NCBI RefSeq assembly: GCF_035594125.1
Contig: NC_087192.1
Coordinates: 12,990,501-13,054,500 of the forward strand
Reading direction: 5' to 3'
Origin: Scylla paramamosain
Lineage: Eukaryota; Arthropoda; Malacostraca; Decapoda; Portunidae
Length of the DNA stretch: 64,000 nt
The translations under genes and the position numbers were made by a program. This document shows, piece by piece, positions 1-12,775 of this stretch. Numbering within the stretch: position 1 is the stretch's first letter; each line of letters begins with the position of its first letter. Below the pieces are notes generated by a model that was not told the origin of the DNA, made no database searches, and saw only the letters and a list, made by a program, of their open reading frames with translations.

Positions 1-3000
1 GTGTGTTTAACTCCTTACATACCAAAACGCTAAAACGCATGTAAAAACACCCTTTATGGAGAAACAGAATAACAATACCAAAAATATGTATTTTGAGTGT
101 TTTTGATCATGTTACCTATAAAAAACGCTTAAATACATGTAAAGAACCCCATGTTTGTATAAGAAAAGGACATTACGAAAATCATGTATTATGAGTGTTT
201 TTAAGTTCCTTAAGTACCAAAAAGCTAAAACTCACAAATAATACTTTATAGAGAAAAAAAATTGTTATTCATCTTCATAGGTACCGAGATACCAAATTCT
301 GGAAAAATGCAGTGAAATTTTGTAAAAAAAAAATCATTATGAAAAAAATAATCTTAGCTTTTTTCCGGAGTTATGTTCCAAACCCTGAAGTGCATACAAA
401 GCCACCTATATGGAGAAATTATTCGAATTTACCAGAAACCTGTCTTTTGAGTGTTTTTTTCAGCAATTTCAACAATATTTCTGAAAACGTGTCTTTTCAG
501 TGATTTATGTAGAAAAACGCTAAAACAGATGCAAACCAACCAATATGAAGAAATAGAATAACATTACCAAAAAGATATATTTTTATGTGTTTTTGAGCTT
601 GTTACCAACAAAAAATTTCGAAAATGGATGAAACGCACTCTATATTAGGAAAGAAAAAGGCATTACAAGAAATCTGTATAATGAGTGTTTTATAGTTTCA
701 CAAGAACCACAAGGCAAAAAACTCAAAAACTCGTGTACATAAAGAAGTTTCTTACATACCAAAATGCTGAAACTCATGAATAACACTTTTAATTGAGAAA
801 CATAACTACCTTACCAAATGTGTGTATTAGAGAAGTTTCTTAAATACCAAAATAGTGAAGCTCATGAATAACACTTTTAATTAAAAAAACAGAACAACCT
901 TACTAAATGCCTGTATTTTGAGCCTTTTTCACATTTTTAGTTACCAAAACCCCAAATTCCATGCGGGAAAAAAATAATATTACCAGAAAATGTCTTTCGA
1001 GTGTTTTTGAGAGTGTTAGGCAATAAACCACTAAAAAGCAGGGCAATCACATTACATGGGAATAAAACCAACTTTTACCAAGAACTTGCTTTTAGGTGTT
1101 TTTGAGCTCATTACATACCAAAACGCTAAAATGGACAAAAAGAATAACATTACCAAAAACATGTATCTAAATACATGCAAAGAACCTTATGTTTGGGAAA
1201 CGAAAGGACATTACGAGAAATATGTATTATGAGAGTTTTTAAGTTCCTTAAGTATTAAAAAGCTAAAACCCACAAATAACTCTCTTTATTTAGAAAAACT
1301 AAATAAATAAAAAATATAAAAAATTGGAGTTATTTATTTTTTTTTTGTTAATCATCTTCATAGATACTGAGATGCCAAAATTCTGGGGAAATTCCGGGCT
1401 ATTATATGATAAAAGAAAATTATCAAAAAAGTTAATTTTATTATTTTTTTCGGACTGGTATATACCAAACCCTAAAGTGCATGCAAAGCCTCCTATATGA
1501 GGAAATTAAACGCCCTTAAAAGAAATCTGTCTTTTGAGTGTTTTTCAGAATGTTAGGCACCAAAAAGATAAATAAATAAGGAACTCACTTTATATGGGAA
1601 TCCAAAACAAAATTACTGAAAACGTGTCTTCCCAGTGTTTTACGTAGAAACGCTAAAATGGATGCAAACCAACCAATATCAAGAAATAGAAAAAACATTA
1701 CCAAAAAGGTATATTTTGAGTGTTTTTGAGCTTGTTACCTACATAAAAATGCTAAAATTGATACAAAGCACTGTATATTGGGAAACAGAGGGACATTGCG
1801 AGAAAAGTATATAATAAGTGTATTATAGTTCAAAAGAACAACAAGGCAAAAAACGCAAAAACACGTGTATATGGAAAAGTTTCCTAGATACCAAAATGAT
1901 GAAACTCATGAATAACACTCTTAATTGAGAAACAGAACAACCTTACCAAATTCGAGTGTTTTGAGTGTTTTTCATATTCTTAGTTACTAAAAACGCAAAT
2001 TTCATGCGAAACCAGATTTATATGGGAAAACATGACATTTCTAGAAAAATGTCCTTTGAATGTTTTTGAGCGTGATAGGCAATAAAGCACTAAAAAGCAG
2101 GGCAATCACTTTTCATTGCAATAAAACCAATTTTTACCAAGAACTTGCCTTTAAATGTTTTTGAGCTCCTTATATACAAAACCGCTAAAACGCATGCAAA
2201 ACAAACTTTATGGAGAAACAGAATAACATTACCAAAAAGATGTAATTTGGGTGTTTTTTATCATGTTATCTCTAAAAAACGCTTAAATATATGCAAAGAA
2301 CATTATGTTTGGGAAACAGAAGGACATTACGAAAAAAGTTGATTATGAGTGTTTTTTTAAGTTCCCTAAGTACCAAAAAGCTAAAACCCACAAATAACAC
2401 TCTTTATTTAGAAAAAAAAATAGGAATTTTTTATTTTCATCTTCATAGGTACCGAGATGCCAAAATTCTGGGAAAATTCAGGAAAATTTTATGAACCAAA
2501 GAATATTACTAAAAAAGTTAATTTTAGCTTTTTTTTTCGGAATGTTGTGTAGCAAACCCTAAAGTGCATGCAAAGCCTCCTATATGAGGAAATTAAACGA
2601 CCTTACCAGAAATCTGTCTTTTGAGTGTTTTTCAGCATGTTAGGCACCAAAACGATAAATAAAAAGGAACTCACTCTATATGGGAATCCAAAACAAAATT
2701 ACTGAAAATGTATCTTCTCAGTGTTTTACGTAGAAAAACGCAAAAACTCGTGTATATAAAGAAGTTTCTTAGATACAAAAATACTGAAACTCATGAATAA
2801 CAATCTTAATTGAGAAACAGAACAACCTTAGCAAATGCATGTATTTTGAGTGTTTTTCATATTCCTAGTTAGCATTACCCTAAATAGCATGCGAACCTAG
2901 CTTTATGAGGGAAAAAAATGACATTACCAGAAGTGTGTTTTAATTATTTTTCAGCATGTTAGGCAGTGAAGTACTAAATAGCAGGGCAATCATATTACAT

Positions 3001-3712
3001 AGGAATAAAACCAATTTTTACCAAGAACTTGCCAATATGTATTTTTGAGCTCCTTACATACCAAACCGCTAAAACGCATGGAAAACAAACTTTATGGAGA
3101 AACAGAATAACATTACCTAAAACATGTATTTTGAGTGTTTTTTTAATATTATCTATAAAAACACTTAAATACATGCAAAGAACATTATGTTTGGGAAACG
3201 TAAGGACATTACGAGAAACGTGTATTACGAGTGTTTTTAAGTTCCTTAACTAATAAAAAGCTAAAGCCCATAAATAACACTCGTTATTTAGAAAAAATAA
3301 AAAAAAAATAAAAAAATAAATAAAAGGACTTTTTTTTGTTATTAACCTTCATAGGTACCGAGATGCCAAAATTCTGGGAAAAATTAGGGCAATTATATGA
3401 TGAGAGAATATTATCAAAAAAGTTGATATTAGCTTTTTTTCGGACTGTTATGTACCAAACAGTAAAGTACATGCAAAGCCTCCTATATAAGGAAATTAAA
3501 CGACCTTACTAGAAATCTGTGTTTTGAGTGTTTTTCAGCATGTTAGGCACCAAAACGATCAATAATAAGGAACTCACTCTATATGGCAAACCAAAACAAA
3601 ATTACTGAAAACGTGTCTTCTCAGTGTTTTACGTAGAAAGACGCTAAAAAGAATGCAAACCAACCAATATCAAAAAGTAGAAAAACATTACCAAAAAGAT
3701 ATATTTTGAGTG

Positions 3713-4096
3713 TTTTTGAGCTTGTTCTTCTTCTTGTTCCCAGCTTTTCCCTATTCGGGGTCGCCGTTGTGAATGAGCCTTCTCCACGTATTTCTATTGT
3801 TTGCCATCTCTGGATTTATATTCTTCTCCCCAAGATCTCCGTTTATGCAGTCAGTCCATCTTCTTTTGGGCCGTCCTCTTCTTCTAACTCCCTCCACCTC
3901 CATTTCCATGATCTCCCTTCCTGCGTGGTCTTCGCCAACTCTTCTTCTCAAGTGTCCATACCACCTCAACCTTAACTCCTGGATCTTCTTGGAGACTTCA
4001 ACTACTTTCACCGTTCCTCTTATGTACTTATTCCTAATTCGGTCTGTTCTTTTGACTCCCACCATCCATCTCCCACCATCCATTTTTGAGCTTGTT
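3713..4096 (-). mobile_element. 5'-truncated RTE-like LINE insertion with 14-bp target-site duplication
   Basis: A 356-bp GC-richer segment (3,727-4,082) interrupts monomer m5. It is bracketed by two identical copies of 'tttttgagcttgtt' at 3,713-3,726 and 4,083-4,096, which is the native m5 sequence and therefore a target-site duplication. On the minus strand the insert encodes the C-terminal end of a non-LTR reverse transcriptase, a stop codon at 3,753-3,751, then only about 24 nt before an AAG-rich tail ('gaacaagaagaag'). A very short 3' UTR ending in a simple-repeat tail is typical of the RTE clade. The 5' end is cut off, as usual for target-primed reverse transcription. The same monomer without insert is seen for example at 60,471-60,484 on the minus strand, which supports a late insertion into a pre-existing array. 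Confidence 0.9.
3751..4083 (-). pseudogene. C-terminal fragment of RTE-type endonuclease-reverse transcriptase ORF
   Basis: An open frame of about 110 codons runs to a natural stop. The first ATG lies at the insertion edge and is accidental, because the parent ORF is truncated upstream. Visible features are 'RIRNKYIRGTVKV' near the start, 'RLRWYGHLRRR' near residues 38-48, the 'RRRGRPKRRWTDCI' motif near residues 67-80, and an end reading 'WRRLIHNGDPE'. This conserved tail follows the reverse transcriptase domain in RTE-type LINE proteins. No catalytic motif and no endonuclease domain remain, so the product cannot be active. There are no internal stops or frameshifts, which suggests a fairly young insertion. 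The clade assignment is from memory of the family motif and was not searched. Confidence 0.8.
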
Positions 4097-5082
4097 ACCT
4101 ATAAAAAAAAACAGGAAAATTGATAAAAAAGCACTTTATATTGGAAACAAAAGGACATTGCGAGAAAAGTGTATAATTAATGTTTTATAGTTCAAAAGAA
4201 CCAAAAGGCAAAAAACGCAAAAACTCGTGTATATGGAGAAGTTTCCTAGATACCAAAATGCTGAAACTCATGAATAACACTCTTAATTGAGAAACAGAAC
4301 AACTTTACTAAATGTTTGTATTTGAAGTGCTTTTCACATTTTTAGTTACCAAAATCCCAAATTGCATGTGAAACCAGCTTTATGTGGGAATAAAATGACA
4401 TTACGAGAAAAGTGTCTATTGAGTGTTTTTTAGCGTGATAGGGAATAGAGCATTAAAAAGCAGGGGAATCACTTTCCATGGCAATAAAATAAATTTTTAC
4501 GAAGAACTTGCTTTTAAGTGTTTTCAGCTCCTTATATACCGAAACGCTAAAACGCATGCAAAACACACTTTATGGAGAAAGAGAATAACATTACCAAAAA
4601 CATACATTTTGCATGTTTTTGGCAAAATTTGGGCAAAATTAAAAAAATTATGAGTCAATTACCAAAAAAGTTAATTTTAGCTTTTTCTTTTCGTGCTGTT
4701 ATGTACTAAACCCTAAAGTGCATGCAAAGCCACCTATATGGGGAAATTAAACGTCTTTGCCAGAAAACTGTCTTATGAGTGTTTTTCAGCTTGTTAGGCA
4801 CCATAATGGTAAATAACATGCGTCACTCTATATGGGAATCTAAAACAAAATTACTGAAAACGTGTCTTTTCGGTGTTTTACGTAGAAAAACGCTTAAACG
4901 GATGCAAACCAACCAATAAGAAGAAATAAAATTACATTACCAAAAAGGTACATTTTGAGTGTTTTTGAGCTTGTTACCTACAAAAAACGCGAAAATGGAT
5001 GCAAAGCACTCCCTATTGGGAAATAAAAGGACATTACGAGAAACGTGTATAATGAGTGTCTTATTTTTTTTGAGCAAAAGAA

Positions 5083-5106
5083 CTTGTGGTTCACAAGAAC
5101 TACAAG
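5083..5106 (+). repeat. Hairpin variant inside m6 (copy 1)
   Basis: The arms 'cttgtggttc' and 'gaactacaag' face each other across a 4-nt loop 'acaa', with one mismatch. It is an added inverted copy of the normal m6 word 'gaaccacaag' and follows a 'cttatt' change upstream. The same variant occurs at 21,568-21,591, 49,989-50,012 and 54,930-54,953, so it marks a subfamily of HOR units. Confidence 0.7.
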
Positions 5107-8100
5107 GCAAAAAACGCAAAAAATTCGTGTATATAAAGAAGTTTCTTAGATACCAATATGCTGAAACTCATGAATAACAATATTAATTGAGAAACAGAAG
5201 AACCTTACCGAATGCGTGTATTTTGAGTGTTTTTCACATTCTTAGTTAGCAAAACCCCAAATAGAACGCGAATCTATGTTGGAAAAAAAATGACATTACC
5301 AAAAGTGTCTTTTGAGTGTTTTTGAGCGTTTTTGGCAATAAATAAAAAAAAAAAAAACAGGGCAATCACATTACAAGGGAATAAAACCAACTTTTACCAA
5401 GAACTTGTCTTGAAGTGTTTTTGTCCTCCTTACAAACCAAAACGCATGCAAAAAACTCCTTAATGGAGAAGCAGAATAACATTACTAAAAACATGTGTTT
5501 TAAGTCCTTTTGATCATGTTATCTATAAAAACGCTTAAAGACATGCAAAGAACCCTATGTTTGGGAAACGAAAGGACATCACGAGAAACGTGTATTAGGA
5601 CCGTTTTTAAGTTCCTTAAGTAACAAAACGTTAAAACCCATAAATAACATCCTTTATAGAGAAAAAAATAAATAAAAAAATCTTTTTTTTATATTGATTT
5701 TCATAGGTACCAAGATGCCAAAATTCTGCCAAAATTCATGGAATTTATGTGGAAAAAAGTACATTATCAAAAAAGTTAATTATAGCTCTTTTTCGGATTT
5801 TTATGTTCCAAACTCTAAAGTGCATGCCACCTATATAAGGAAGTTAAACGACTTTACTAGAAACCTGTCTTTTCAGTGTTTTCCAGCATGTTAGGCACCA
5901 AAACGATAAATAATATGGAAGTCAGTTAATATGTGAATCCAAAACAAAATTACTGAAAAACGCGTCTTTTCAGTGTTTTACGTAGAAAAACGCTAAAACG
6001 GATGCAAACCAACAAATATGAAGAAATAGAATAACATTACCAAAAAGTGTTTTTTAGCTTTTTACCTACAAAAAACGCGCAAATGGATAGAAAGAACTCT
6101 ATATTGGGAAGCAAAAGGATATTAAGAGAAACGTGTATAATGAGTGTTTTATAGTTTCACAAGAACCACAATGCAAAAAACGGAAAAACTCGTGTATATA
6201 GAGAAGTTTCTTACATACCAAAACGCTAAAACTCATGAATAACACTTTTAATTGAAAAACAGAACTACCTTACCAAATGTGTGTATTTTGAGTGTTTTTC
6301 ACATTCTTAGTTACGAAAATCCCAAATTACATGCAAAACTACCTTTATGGGGGAAAAAAATGACATTACCAGAAAAGTGTCTTTTGAGTGTTTTTGAGCG
6401 TTATATGCAACAAAACACTAAAAAGCAGAAATATCACATTACATTGGAATAAAACCAAATTTTACGAAGAACTTGCCTTTAAGTGTTTTTTAACTCCTTA
6501 CATACCAAAACGCTAAACGCATGCAAAACAACCTTTATGAAGAAACAGAATAACATTACCAAATACATGTATTTTGATTGTTTATGATCATGTTACCTAT
6601 AAAATCGCTTAAATACATGCAAAGAACCCTATGTTTGTGAAACGAAAGGACATTACGAAAATCGTGTATTATGAGTATTTTTAAGTTATCTAAAACCCAC
6701 AAATAACACTCTTTATAGAGAAAAAAATAATTAAAAAAATATATTTTTTTTTGTTATTCATCTTCATAGGTAACGAGATGCCAATTTTCTGAGAAAATTC
6801 AGGGAAATTATGTGAAAAAAACATTAAAAAAAAATGATTTTAGCTTTTTCCGGAGTTATGTAGGAAACCCGGAAGTGCATGCAAAGCCACCTATATGGGG
6901 AAATTACACGACTTTATAAGAAACGTGTCTTTGGGTGTTTTCAGCAATTTCAACAATATTACTGAAAAGTGTCTTTTCAGTTTTAGCAAAGAACGCTAAA
7001 ACGGATGCAAACCAACCAATATGAAGAAACAGAATAACATTACAAAAAAGTTGAGTGTTTTTGAGCTTGTTACCTACAAAAAACGCAAAAATGAATGCAA
7101 AGCAGTCTATATTGGGAAACAAAAGGATATTACAAGAATATTGTATAATGAATGTATTAATAGTTTTAAAGAACCATAAGGCAAAAAACGCAAAACTCGT
7201 ATATATGGAGAAGTTTCTTAGATACCAAAATGCTGAAACTCATGAATAACACTCTTAATTGAGAAACAGAACAATTTTAGGAATTGAGTGTATTTTGAGT
7301 GTTTTTTTTCATATTCTTAGTAGTCCAACCCCAAATTACATGCGAAACTGTGGAAAAAAAATGAAATTACTAGAAAAATGTCTTTTTAGTGTTTTTCAGC
7401 GTGTTAGGCAATAAAGCATTAAAAAGCAGGGCAATCACATTACATGGGAATATAACCAACTTTTACCAAGAACTTGCCTTTAAGTTTTTTTGAGCTCCTT
7501 ACATACTAAAACGCTAAAACCCATGCAAAACACCCTGTATGAAAAAACAGAATAACATTATCAAAAACATGTATTTTGAGTGTTTTTGAGCTTGTTACCA
7601 ATAAAAACGCTTAAATACATGCAAAGAACCCTATGTTTGGGAATAAAAGGACATTACGAGGAATGTGTATTATGAGTGCTTATAAGATCCTTAACTACCA
7701 AAAAGCTAAAACCCACAAATAACTGTATACAGAAAAAAAAAATAAAAATAAATAAAAAAAACGTTTTTTTATTGATCTTCATAGGCAACGAGATGCCAAA
7801 ATTCTGGAAAAATTTAGGAAAATTACGTGAAAAAAGAATGTTATGAAAGAGGTTAATTTTAGCTTTTTTTTTCGGACTGTTATGTACCAAACCCTAAAGT
7901 GTATGCAAAGCCACCTAAAAAGGGAAATTAAACGACTTTACAAGAAACCTGTCTTTTGAGTGTTTTTCAGCATGATAGGCATCAAAACGATAAATAACAT
8001 GGAAGTCACTCTATATGGGAATCCAAAAATTACTGAAAACGTGTCTTTTCTGTGTTTACGTAGAAAAACGCTAAACTCCGATGGAAACCAACCAATATGA

Positions 8101-8235
8101 AGAAATAGAATAACATTACCAAAAAGGTATATTTTGAGTGTTTTTTGATCATGTTACCTATAAAAACGCTTCAATACATGTAAAGAACCTTATCTTTAGG
8201 AAACAAAAGGACATCACGAGAAGCGAGTATTATGA

Positions 8236-11200
8236 TAAAATATAACTTTTTAGTAACGTTTTTCTATTTCTTGATATTGGTTGCTTTGCATCCGTTTTAG
8301 CGTTTTTCTAAATAAAACACTGAGAAGACACGTTTTCAGTCACTTTGTTTTGGATTCCTATATACAGTGAGTTCCTCATTATTTATCGTTTTGGTGCCTA
8401 AAATGCTAAAAAAAAAACACAAAACACAGATTTCTGATAAGGTCGTTTAATTTCCTTATATATGAGGCTTTCCATGCACTTTAGGGTTTGGTACATAACA
8501 GTCCGAAAAAAAAGCTGAAATTAACTTTTTTGTTAATAATCTATTATCATATGATTGCCCTGAATTTTCCGAAAATTTTCTCATCTCGATACTATGAAGA
8601 TGAATAAGGAAAAAAAAAAATTCCTATTTTTTTTATTTTTTATTTTATTTTCTAAATAAAGAGTGTTTATTTGTGGGTGTTAGCTTTTTGGTACTTAAGG
8701 AACTCAAAAAACACTCATAATACACGTTTCTCGTAATGTCCTTTTGTTTCCCAAACATAATGTTCTTTGCATGTATTTAAGCATTTTTATAGATGACATG
8801 ATCAAAAACACTCAAAATACATGTTTTTGGTAATGTTACTCTGTTTCTCCATAAAGTTTGTTTTGAATGCATTTTAGCGGTTTGTTATATAAGGAGCTCA
8901 AAAACACTTAAAGGCAAGTTTTTGGTATAAATTGGTGTTATTCCAATGTAATATGATTGCCCTGCTTTTTAATGCTTTGTTGCCTCTCACGCTCAAAAAC
9001 ACTTAAAAGACACTTTTCTGTTAATGTCATTTTTTTCTCACATAAAGATCGTTTTGCATGCAATTTGGGATTTTTGGTAACTAAGAATGTGAAAAGCATT
9101 CAAAATACACGCATTTTGTAAGGTTGTTCTGTTTCTCAATAAAGAGTGTTATTTATGAGTTTCAGGATTTTGGTATCTAGGAACCTACTCCATATCCACG
9201 AGTTTTTGTGTTTTTTGCCTTTTGGTTTGTTTGAACTATAAAAATCTCATTATACACTTTTCTTGCAAAGTCCTTTTGTTTTCTAATGTAGAGTGCTTTG
9301 CATCAATTTTTCCGTTTTTTGTAGGTAACAAGCTCAATAACACTCAAAATATACCTTTTTGGTAATGTTTTTCTATTTCTTAATACTGGTTGGTTTCAAT
9401 CCGTTTTAGCGTTTTTCTACATAAAACACTGAAAAGACACGTTTTGAGCAATTTTGTTTTGGATTCTCATATAGAGTGAGTTCCTTATTATTTATCGTTT
9501 TGGTGCCTAATATGCTGAAAAACACTCAAAAAACAGATTTCTGGTAAGGTCGTTTAGATATATAACAGTCCGAAAAAAAGGTAAAATTAATTTTTCATTA
9601 ATTTTCTTTTATCATATAATAGTCTTGAATTTTCCCAGAATTTTGGCATCTCGGTACCTATGAAGATGAATAACAAAAAAAAAAAAAAAATCCTATTTTT
9701 TTTTTCTTACTTTCTTTCTAAATAAAGTGTTATTTGTGGGTTTTAACTTTTTGGTACTTAAGGAACTTAAAAACACTTATAATACACATTTCTAGTAATG
9801 TCCTTTCGTTTCGCAAACATAAGGTTCTTTGTTTGTATTTAAGCGTTTTTATGGATAACATGATGAAAACCCTCAAAATATATGTTTTTGGTAATTTTAT
9901 TGTTTCTCCATAAAAGGTGTTTTGCATGCATTTTAGCGTTTTGGTATGTAATGAGCTCAAAAACACTTAAAGGCAAGTTCTTGGTAAAAGTTGTTTTTAT
10001 TCCCATGTAATGTGATTACCCTGCTTTTTAGTGCTTTATTGCCTAACACGCTCATAAACACTCAAAAGACACTTTTCTGGTAATATCATTTTTTTTCCCA
10101 CATAAAGCTAGTTTTGCATGGAATTTCGAGTTTTGGTAACTAAGAATGTGAAAAAAAACTCAAAACACAGGCATTTAATAAGGTTGTTCTATTTCTTAAG
10201 AAAAAGTGTTATTCATGAGTTCCAGCATTTTGTTATGTAAGAAACTTTTCTTCTACACACATTTGGTAAGGTATTTCTGTTTCAAAATTAAAAATGTTAT
10301 TCATGAGTTTCAGCTTTTTTGGTATGTAAGAAACTTCTTTATTTTACACGAGTTTTTGAGTTTTTTTCCTTCTGGTTCTTGTCAAACTATAAAACACTCA
10401 TACACGTTTCTCGTAATGTCCTTTTCTTTGCCAATATAAAGTGTTTTCCATCCATTTTTTTATTTTTTGTAGGTAACAAGCTCAAAAACACATCAAAATA
10501 TATCTTTTTGGTAATGTTATTCTATTTCTTCATATTGGTTGGTTTACATCCGTTTTAGCGTTTTTCTACGTAAATCACTGAAAAGACACGTTTTCAGTAA
10601 TATTGTTGATATTGCTGAAAAAACACTCAAAAGACAGGTTTCTGGTAAAGTCGTGTAATTTCCCCATATAGGTGGATTTGTATACACTTCAAGGTTTGTA
10701 CATAACTCCGGAAAAAAGCTAAAAAATTTTTTTTTTTTTTTTTTTTTACAAAATTTCCATGAATTTTGCCAGAATTTTGGCACCTCGGTAACTATGAAGA
10801 TGAATAACAAAAAAAAAAAAATCCCTCTATAAAGAGTGTTATTTGTGGGTTTTAGCTTTTTGGTACTTAAGTAACTTAAAAACAATCATAATACACGATT
10901 TTCGTAATGTCCTTTTGTTTCACAGATATAGGGTTCTTTACATGTATTTAAGCGTTTTTTTAGGTTACATGATCAAAAACACTCAAAATACATGTTCTTG
11001 GTATTGTTATTCTGTTTCTCCATAAAGGGTGTTTTCCATACGTTTTAGAGATTTGGTATGTAAGGAGTTAAAAAACACTTCAAGGCAAGTTCTTCGTAAA
11101 AGTTGGTTTTATTCCCATGTAATGTGATTGTTCTGCTATTTAGGGCATTGTTGCATATCACGCTCAAAAACACTAAAAATACACTTTTTTGGAAATGTCA

Positions 11201-12300
11201 TTTTTTTTCCCACATGAAGGTAGTTTCGCTGTAATTTGGCATTTTCGTAACTAAGAATGTGAAAAACACTCAAAATACACAATATGGTAAGGTAGTTCTG
11301 TTTATTGATTAAAAGTGTTATTCATGCATTTCATCATTTTGGTTTGTAAGAAATTTCTCTATATACACAAGTTTTTGTGTTTATTGCCTTGTGGTTGTTT
11401 TAAAACTATAAAACACTCATTATACACGTTTCTCGTAAAGTCCTTTTGTTTCCTAATATAGAGTGCTTTACATCCATTTTTGCATTTTTTGTAGGTAACA
11501 AGCTGAAAAACACTCAAAATATATCTTTTTAGTAATGTTATTCTATTTCTTCATATAGGTTGGTTTGCATCCGCTTTAATGTTTTTTTTACGTAAAACAC
11601 TGAAAAGACACGTTTTCAGTAATTTTGTTTTGGATTCACATATTGACTGACTTCCATATTATTTATCGTGTAGGTGCCTAACATGCTGAAAAACACTGAA
11701 AAGACAGGTTTCTGATAAAGTCTTTTAACTTCCCTATATAGGTGTCTTTGCATGCACTTTAGGGTTTGGTACTTAGCAATCCGAAAAAAAGCTGTAATTA
11801 ACTTTTTTGGTAATGTTCTTCTTTCCACATCAATGCCCTGAATTTTGGCAGAATTTTCGCATCTCGGTCCCTATAAGAATGAGTAACAAAAAAAAAAAAA
11901 ATTCCCATGTTTTTATTTTTTTTTTGTTTATTATTTTTTTTCTAAATAAAGAGTGTTATTTGTGGGTTTTAGCTTTTAGGTATTGAAGGAACTTAAAAAA
12001 CACTCATAATACACGTTTCTCGTAATGTCCTTTCGTTTCCCAAACATAAGGTTCTTTGCATGTATTTAAGTGTTTTTATAGATAATATGATCAAAAACAC
12101 TCAAAATACATGTATTTGGTAATATTATTCTGTTTCTCCATAAAATGTATTTTGCAGGCGTTTTAGCGTTTTGGTATGTAAGGAGCTCAAAAACACTTAA
12201 AGCCAAGTTCTTGGTAAAATTTGGTTTTATTCCCATGTAATGTGATTGCCCTTCCTTTTAGTGCTTTATTGCGTAACACGCTCAAAAACACTCAAAAGAC
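8236..12300 (-). repeat. Satellite array block, reverse orientation
   Basis: The same HOR is read on the minus strand. Seams lie near 8,590, 9,655, 10,785 and 11,862. At the left edge forward m10/m11 ('gtattatga') is joined to reverse m5/m4 ('taacgtttttctatttc'). The two sides are not mirror images of each other, so this is a rearrangement junction and not a simple palindrome centre. The block closely matches 41.9-46.0 kb in inverted orientation: the junction and seam coordinates of the pairs all sum to about 54,200. No gene is seen. Confidence 0.9.
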
Positions 12301-12775
12301 ATGCAAGGCCTCAAATATGAGGAAATAAGAGACCTTACCAGAAATCTGTCTTTTGAGTGTTTTTCAGCATGTTAGGCACCAAAACGATAAATAATAAGGA
12401 ACTCTCTCTATGTGGGAATCCAAAAGAAAATTACTGAAAACTTGTCTTCTCAGTGTTTTACGTAGAAAAGCGCTAAAATTGATGCAAACCAACCAATATC
12501 AAGAAGCAGAAAATCATTACCAAAAATATATATTTTGAGTGTTTTTGACCTTGTTACATACAAAAAAACACAAAATTGATACAAAACACTCTATATTGGG
12601 AAACAAAGGGACATTGCGAGAAAAGTGTATAATGAATGTTTTATAGTTCAAAAAAACCACAAGCCAAAAAACGCAAAAACTCGTGTATATGGAAAAGCTT
12701 CCTAGATACTGAAATACTGAAACTCATGAATAACACTCTTAATTGAGAAACAGAACAACCTTACTAAATGCGTGT
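12301..12775 (+). repeat. Inverted m2-m6 cassette, copy 1 (forward inside reverse block)
   Basis: Within a reverse block the sequence turns forward for about 475 bp and runs from m2 ('atgcaaggcctc') through m3, m4 and m5 to the end of m6 ('aaatgcgtgt'). It then turns back to reverse with 'caaaaacactaaaaggcaag'. The same two joins recur in seven other places, so this is one inherited rearrangement and not eight independent ones. Confidence 0.85.

Larger units (their letters stand above)
1..8235 (+). repeat. Satellite array block, forward orientation
   Basis: Tandem ~90-bp monomers are arranged in ~1.1-kb higher-order repeats, all in the forward sense (boxes 'gagtgttttt', 'ccaaaacgctaaaa', 'catgcaaa'). 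Seams between units, marked by an A/T-rich tract followed by 'ttcataggtaccgagatgcc' or a close variant, lie near 283, 1,366, 2,448, 3,356, 5,704, 6,768 and 7,787. The unit between 3,356 and 5,704 is disturbed: it holds the LINE insertion, and near 4,620 it jumps from m9 straight into m1, so m10, m11 and the seam are missing. No gene is present; the open frames are short, begin at arbitrary ATGs and recur in other units with frame changes. The block ends where the sequence switches strand near 8,236. Confidence 0.93.

Noticed and set aside
3706..4123. Plus-strand open frames across the RTE insertion
   Set aside because: They are antisense shadows of the minus-strand reverse transcriptase fragment, which has the recognisable 'RGRPKRRW' motif. 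The plus-strand products have none.
8200..8300. Strand switches as simple assembly errors
   Set aside because: Not excluded for any single switch, but the same joins recur at several distant places with shared flanking variants, which random mis-assembly would not produce. Spanning long reads would settle it.
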